In this document: positions 41,676-45,329 of the stretch, piece after piece
How positions within the stretch are numbered: the first letter of the stretch is position 1
How the letters are laid out: each line of letters starts with the position of its first letter
From: Plantactinospora alkalitolerans
GTDB lineage: Bacteria > Actinomycetota > Actinomycetes > Mycobacteriales > Micromonosporaceae
Direction: 5' to 3'
DNA length: 45,329 bases
Assembly: GCF_015690345.1 (NCBI RefSeq)
Contig: NZ_JADPUN010000407.1
Span: forward strand, 1-45,329
Made by a program: the position numbers and the translations under genes
Notes under the pieces: model-generated
The model's input: the letters and a program-made list of their open reading frames with translations, nothing else
Told to the model about the DNA's origin: nothing
Databases searched by the model: none

Positions 41676-41703
41676 ATGAAGCATAAACCAGCCTGGTAAG
41701 GAG

Positions 41704-41747
41704 TCCTTACAACTTCCCCGACCGGTCCTTACAACTTCCCCGACCGG
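41704..41747. repeat. Tandem duplication of a 22-bp unit
   Basis: TCCTTACAACTTCCCCGACCGG occurs twice back to back (41704-41725, 41726-41747) with no mismatch; the unit differs in composition from its surroundings. It lies about 30 bp outside the broken end of the transposase remnant and may be an IS end or a slippage product. Confidence 0.85.
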
Positions 41748-41963
41748 TACGTCAGGCACAGCAACCACGTACTACGGATCGACGTGATCGGCACCGACAC
41801 GGACCGCGCCGACGCCACCTTCCGCCGGACATCCTGACAACCGCCATCGCCGTGCGATCGGCGGCGGTCGTACCGGTCCCGTGTACGAATCCGAATGTTC
41901 GTGAACGTATGGGTTCGAAGGCTGGTGTCCTGTTGGCGGTTCCGATACCGATGTAACCCAGAA

Positions 41964-41980
41964 GACATCAGGTTGATGTC
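41964..41980. promoter_or_regulatory. Candidate operator upstream of the GH5 gene
   Basis: GACATCA at 41964-41970 and TGATGTC at 41974-41980 are exact reverse complements around GGT, 23 bp before the GTG start. A second small palindrome, GTTCGTGAAC, is at 41897-41906. Either could bind the DeoR/LacI regulator encoded downstream. Confidence 0.45.
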
Positions 41981-42003
41981 GGAGCCCAGAGAGGCCAAAT
42001 CTA

Positions 42004-43497
42004 GTGATTGGACATTTCACGACAAGGACCCGGTTGCTGGTCACCCTGGTGGCTGCGTTGACCGTGGTGGTGGGCGGCGGCGTGGTGGTGGTCGCGTCGT
42101 CGCCGGCGGCTGCCGCGACCAGCCAGTTCCGCGGGATGAACTGGGCGGTGTTGGGTGACAACTTCAGCACCGGCCCGCTCGTCGTGCAGGGCCTCAGCTC
42201 GTCCGACAGCAACGCGACGGTGCGGGCCAAGGCGAATGCCCTCTACGACGACATGGCTTCCACCATGGGGGTCAACACCATCCGGCTGCCGATCAACACC
42301 CACACGGTGGGCACGGCCTGGTGGGAGGCCTACCGAGGCGCCATCGACGCCGCCACCGCCCGCGGATTCAAGGTCATCCTCGCCTATTGGGAGGACGGCG
42401 CCGCCTCCGGCGGCAGGATCACCAACCTCGCCGCGTGGAACACGATGTGGTCGACGGTGACCAACACCTACGGCACGAACACCAACGTCTACTTCGAGCC
42501 GATGAACGAACCGCACGGTTACAGCTCGACGGAATGGCGCAACGTCGCGGCGAACTGGCTCAGCTACCACTACTCCGCGACGCCCAGCCGGGTGCTCATC
42601 GGCGGCACCGGCTTCAGCCAGGACCTTCGGGACGTCTGCAACGACACCCGCTTCAACTCGACGCTGCTCTCCTTCCACTACTACGCCTTCTTCTACGGCG
42701 CGATGACCTACGACGCCTTCCGCAGCCACATCCAGACCCGCCTCGGCAACTGCGCCTCCCGGGCGGTCGCCACCGAGTTCGGCGCGCCCATGAACGACGG
42801 CCGGAACTACGCCGACGCGAGCAGCACCGACAACTTCGTGCGCTACATCCGCGCCATGGCGCAGGTCATGCGCGACAACGGCATGGGCGGCACCTACTGG
42901 CCCGCCCTCGGTGGCAAACCCGGCACCATCGGCTACGACTGGTACTCGATGTTCTCCCTCAGCGGCAGCGGCACCGACCTCAACCTGACCGTCCGCAACA
43001 CCTCCGGCGCCGACCGGATCCGCTACGGCTGGGGCGACACCATCGGCAGCGACCCCACGACACCTCCGCCAACGACAGGAACGTTCTACCGGATCAATGT
43101 GCGCCACAGCGGCAAGGCCATGGAGGTCCAATCACCGAACACCGACAACGGTTCGCGCATCGGCCAGTACACCTACGGCGGCAACGCCTGGCAGCAGTGG
43201 CAATTCCAGGACGCCGGCAACGGCTACTGGCGCATCGTCAGCCGACACAGCGGAAAGTGCATCGACGTGGTGAGCGCCTCCACCGCCGACGGCGCCCAAC
43301 TCATCCAGTACACCTGCGGCACCGGCACCAACCAGCAGTTCCAGATGCTCACCAACGGCAGCTACTTCCAACTCCGCGTACGACACAGCAACAAGTGCGT
43401 CGACGTCCCGTCCGCGTCGACCGCGGACGGCGTGATCCTCACCCAGTACACCTGCCACACCGGCACCAACCAGCAGTGGTCGCGCACGGCCGCCTGA
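42004..43497 (+). CDS. Secreted GH5 glycoside hydrolase with C-terminal ricin-type (CBM13) domain
   Basis: The 497-residue protein starts at GTG 42004; the ribosome binding site is weak. Residues 1-38 are a Sec signal (RLLVTLVAALTVVVGGGVVV... PAAAA). The GH5 barrel begins FRGMNWAVLGDN, with NTIRLPINTH, the acid/base E169 in FEPMNEPHGY, LLSFHYYAFF and the nucleophile E258 in ATEFGAP. A PTTPPPTTG linker near 350-358 leads to a ricin-B/CBM13 lectin with repeats WQQWQFQDAG, NQQFQML and NQQWSRTAA. It probably cleaves an extracellular beta-glucan, mannan or related polymer. Its domain plan parallels the GH2 enzyme at 11-14 kb. It is convergent with a regulator across a large hairpin. Confidence 0.94.
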   Translation: MIGHFTTRTRLLVTLVAALTVVVGGGVVVVASSPAAAATSQFRGMNWAVLGDNFSTGPLVVQGLSSSDSNATVRAKANALYDDMASTMGVNTIRLPINTHTVGTAWWEAYRGAIDAATARGFKVILAYWEDGAASGGRITNLAAWNTMWSTVTNTYGTNTNVYFEPMNEPHGYSSTEWRNVAANWLSYHYSATPSRVLIGGTGFSQDLRDVCNDTRFNSTLLSFHYYAFFYGAMTYDAFRSHIQTRLGNCASRAVATEFGAPMNDGRNYADASSTDNFVRYIRAMAQVMRDNGMGGTYWPALGGKPGTIGYDWYSMFSLSGSGTDLNLTVRNTSGADRIRYGWGDTIGSDPTTPPPTTGTFYRINVRHSGKAMEVQSPNTDNGSRIGQYTYGGNAWQQWQFQDAGNGYWRIVSRHSGKCIDVVSASTADGAQLIQYTCGTGTNQQFQMLTNGSYFQLRVRHSNKCVDVPSASTADGVILTQYTCHTGTNQQWSRTAA

Positions 43498-43529
43498 CGG
43501 TCGCCTCGACGTCACCGCCGAGCGTGGAC

Positions 43530-43573
43530 CGCACGCTCCGGTACCGAGCCTGTGCTCGGTACCGGAGCGTGCG
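43530..43573. terminator. Very strong bidirectional hairpin between convergent genes
   Basis: GCACGCTCCGGTACCGAGC at 43531-43549 is the perfect reverse complement of 43554-43572, and a flanking C-G pair extends the stem to 20 bp, with loop CTGT. It begins 33 bp after the GH5 stop and should terminate transcription from both sides. Confidence 0.9.
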
Positions 43574-43687
43574 TGCCGCGCGGCTCGGCGGGCACGGGAA
43601 ATCACGCCGCGCTGCTGGGTGGGACGCCGCGGCGACGTCGACCGGGTCGGGCCTCGCGTGCGGCGCGGCCCCGGCCGGGGCGGCCCG

Positions 43688-44824
43688 TCACGCGCGCGGC
43701 GGAGAGGTCGACTCGCGGACCCGCAGGGACGGGCTGATGACGACCCGATGTGCGGGGCGTTCGGGGTCGGTGAGCCGGTCGGCGACCAGCCGCACCGCGG
43801 CGCGGCCGATCGAGCGCCGTGGCGGTCGTACCGCGGTCAGCGGTGGGCTGAAGAGCTCGGCGACCTCGTCGTCGTACGCAACGATGGAAAGATCGCCGGG
43901 CACGGCCAGGTGCCGCTCCTCGCAGTGCTGCACCAGCGCGATCGCCTCGGGGTCGGCATGCACCAGCAGTGCGGTGGTGCCGGTCACCTGGCACTGGTGG
44001 AGGACGGCGTCGAGCGCGGCGTCTCGCTCTGGTGCGCGGGCGTCCGGCACCGCGGCCGCGACGGTGGCGTCCGGGTCCAGCCCGCACTCTGCCGTGGCGT
44101 CGAGCCAGCCGCGCCGGACGTGCCGGCTGGTGGGGCTGTTGGCGGCGACCACCAGGCCGACCTTGCGGTGCCCGAGGGAGGTGAGGTGCCGCACCGCCAT
44201 GGCCGCGCCGAGCGCGTGGTCGGTGACCACCGACTCCATCACGGCGTGGTGGCTGCCCACCGTGGCCGTGCGTTCCAGCAGGACGACGGGGAAGCCGAGT
44301 TGGTCGAGCCACTCGATCGTGCGCTCGGAGGTGGGCGCGTCCATGCGCGGCGCGATGATCAGGCCGTCGACGGCCATCCGTTCCACGAGCCGGGCCAGCT
44401 GGGGCTTGTCGTCCTCGGAGTCGTACGAGGAGCCGCGAAGCACCACGCGCATGTCGAGCTCGCGGGCGGCCTCCTCGGCGCCGCGGGCCACGTCCGGCCA
44501 GTAGTAGTCCAGCGAGGGCACCAGCATGCCGAGGGAGCGTCCGTCGAGCGAGTCGAGGCCCGCGCCGGGTGCCTCGTCGGCGGTCGGGGTGTCGCCCGGC
44601 GTGACCAGCGCGACCCCGCCGTGGACCCGGTTGACCAGACCTTCGGCGGCGAGCTGGGCGATGTCGCGGCGGATGGTGACCGGTGCGGCGCCGAGCGCGT
44701 GGGACAGGTCGGAGATGCGCATCGCCCCGTCGCGTTGCAGCGCCTCCAGCAGATGCTGGCGGCGGGCGACCTGCAGCGGTCCGCGAGCCTCCGTCGTGCC
44801 GGCAGCGGGACTGTCCTTGGTCAT
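43688..44824 (-). CDS. DeoR-type HTH fused to a LacI-type sensor: transcriptional regulator
   Basis: The 378-residue protein starts at ATG 44824, behind GGAGG 6 nt away and overlapping the stop of the upstream gene (ATGA). The N-terminal winged helix is of DeoR type (LLEALQRDGAMRISDLSHAL, GAAPVTIRRDIAQLAAEGLV, NRVHGGVAL), not the LacI HTH. The rest is a LacI/PBP1-like sensor: LGMLVPSLDYYWPDVARGAE, DGLIIAPRMDAP, LTSLGHRKVGLVVAANSPTS and DLSIVAYDDEVAELFSPPLT. Such DeoR-LacI hybrids govern sugar-catabolic operons in actinomycetes. It follows a heparinase-like gene and converges on GH5, so it likely responds to products of polysaccharide breakdown. Confidence 0.92.
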   Translation of the reverse strand: MTKDSPAAGTTEARGPLQVARRQHLLEALQRDGAMRISDLSHALGAAPVTIRRDIAQLAAEGLVNRVHGGVALVTPGDTPTADEAPGAGLDSLDGRSLGMLVPSLDYYWPDVARGAEEAARELDMRVVLRGSSYDSEDDKPQLARLVERMAVDGLIIAPRMDAPTSERTIEWLDQLGFPVVLLERTATVGSHHAVMESVVTDHALGAAMAVRHLTSLGHRKVGLVVAANSPTSRHVRRGWLDATAECGLDPDATVAAAVPDARAPERDAALDAVLHQCQVTGTTALLVHADPEAIALVQHCEERHLAVPGDLSIVAYDDEVAELFSPPLTAVRPPRRSIGRAAVRLVADRLTDPERPAHRVVISPSLRVRESTSPPRA

Positions 44825-45329
44825 GGGGCACCTCCGAAGAACACTTCGTGCGGCGGAAGCGCCTCCACGGTGAGGACGAACTCGCCGGCCGGTCCGAACG
44901 CGGTGACGTCGATCGCGAGCCGGTGCAGCCGCGCTCCCCACACGTCGAAGAGCATAGGGTCCTCGATCGGGCGTACCGTCGCTGTGCAGGGGGCGGACGC
45001 CGGGCGCCAGCTCAGCCCGACCCGGCCGGCACCGTCGAGCGCGGTGACCTCGGCGCGCCCGTCGCCGAGCCGCACCTGACCGGCGACGAGCAGGTGGACG
45101 TGGGTCGGAGGCGGCTCGGCGGTCGGGTCGAGCGTCCAGGCGTCGACCACCACGACGCGGCCGCTGTGCCGCTCCAGCCGGGCGGTGCGCCACCAATGCC
45201 GCAGGTCCGGCCGCGGGTACGCGGCGGCGATGTCCATGGTGGCCTCGGCCCTGGTGTCGTCGCAGGCACGGGCGATGTGACGGGCGGCGAAGCCCTGGCC
45301 GGGGGCCTGGCCGGGGGCCTGGCCGGGGG
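44821..45329 (-). CDS. C-terminal part of a heparinase II/III-family protein (5' end outside window)
   Basis: The frame is open to the window end; about 169 residues are visible. DDTRAEATMDIAAAYPRPDL, RHWWRTARLERHSGRVVVVD and AWTLDP resemble the beta-sheet C-terminal domain of heparinase II/III-like polysaccharide lyases or related proteins. The end is ALPPHEVFFGGAP. The N-terminal alpha/alpha toroid with the catalytic Tyr/His is not in view, so activity cannot be judged. The visible upstream part encodes repeated Pro-Gly-Gln-Ala units from a 12-bp tandem array. It is translationally coupled to the downstream regulator by a 4-bp overlap. Confidence 0.7.
   Translation of the reverse strand, partial: PGQAPGQAPGQGFAARHIARACDDTRAEATMDIAAAYPRPDLRHWWRTARLERHSGRVVVVDAWTLDPTAEPPPTHVHLLVAGQVRLGDGRAEVTALDGAGRVGLSWRPASAPCTATVRPIEDPMLFDVWGARLHRLAIDVTAFGPAGEFVLTVEALPPHEVFFGGAP
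45294..45329. repeat. 12-bp tandem repeat running off the window end
   Basis: CCTGGCCGGGGG occurs three times without mismatch (45294-45305, 45306-45317, 45318-45329). It is within the heparinase-like coding frame and encodes Pro-Gly-Gln-Ala on the minus strand. The copy number beyond the window is unknown. Confidence 0.9.

Noticed and set aside
1-45329. tRNA, rRNA, CRISPR arrays or riboswitches
   Set aside because: None was recognised by reading; no repeat-spacer pattern and no cloverleaf-like sequence stood out, though a covariance-model search was not possible.

Overview
This is a high-GC chromosomal segment from a filamentous actinomycete. The evidence is GC-rich codon third positions, GTG starts, GGAGG ribosome binding sites, Tat and lipoprotein signals, ricin-tailed secreted glycosidases and many one-gene LacI, MarR, HxlR and PadR regulators. 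The style fits Micromonosporaceae; that placement is my inference and not something a marker gene here proves. No rRNA, tRNA or CRISPR array was seen.

Layout. 0-9.9 kb: the TPR tail of an AfsR/SARP-type regulator, a secreted von Willebrand D-domain protein, a TreT-like trehalose-forming glycosyltransferase, a PhoD phosphatase, then relics, a lipoprotein and a membrane protein. 10-16 kb: a transposase fragment, a VOC protein, and a secreted GH2 glycosidase with a ricin domain divergent from a LacI regulator; a sugar-binding lipoprotein after LacI survives only as its first 48 or so codons. 16-21 kb: small genes (SUKH, SRPBCC, SnoaL-like, HxlR, SDR, MarR) interspersed with three copies of a ~93-bp dispersed repeat. 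21-26 kb: a decayed zone with a condensation-domain tail and degenerate MbtH (traces of an NRPS locus), a VapBC-like toxin-antitoxin pair, a truncated PIN protein, an IS110 relic inside an IS3 relic, and a broken serine recombinase.

26-35 kb: a PadR-ATPase-FtsX permease operon, an ECF sigma factor with a membrane partner, an MscS channel, and a hemerythrin fused to an alpha/beta hydrolase that lacks its nucleophilic serine. 35-41 kb: MOSC and VOC debris with a hexanucleotide microsatellite, then a stress and aldehyde set (DJ-1/PfpI, aldo-keto reductase, TMEM175 channel, a dead and an intact zinc alcohol dehydrogenase). 41-45 kb: the other half of a transposase, a GH5 glycosidase with a ricin domain, a DeoR/LacI hybrid regulator and a heparinase II/III-type protein.

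How it fits together. Two polysaccharide-degradation modules with their own regulators (11-16 kb and 42-45 kb) flank a mosaic rich in pseudogenes. The N-terminal part of one transposase family lies at 10.0-10.3 kb on the plus strand. The C-terminal part lies at 41.3-41.7 kb on the minus strand, and the two break at the same codon. That geometry is what a ~31.4-kb inversion through an insertion sequence would leave.
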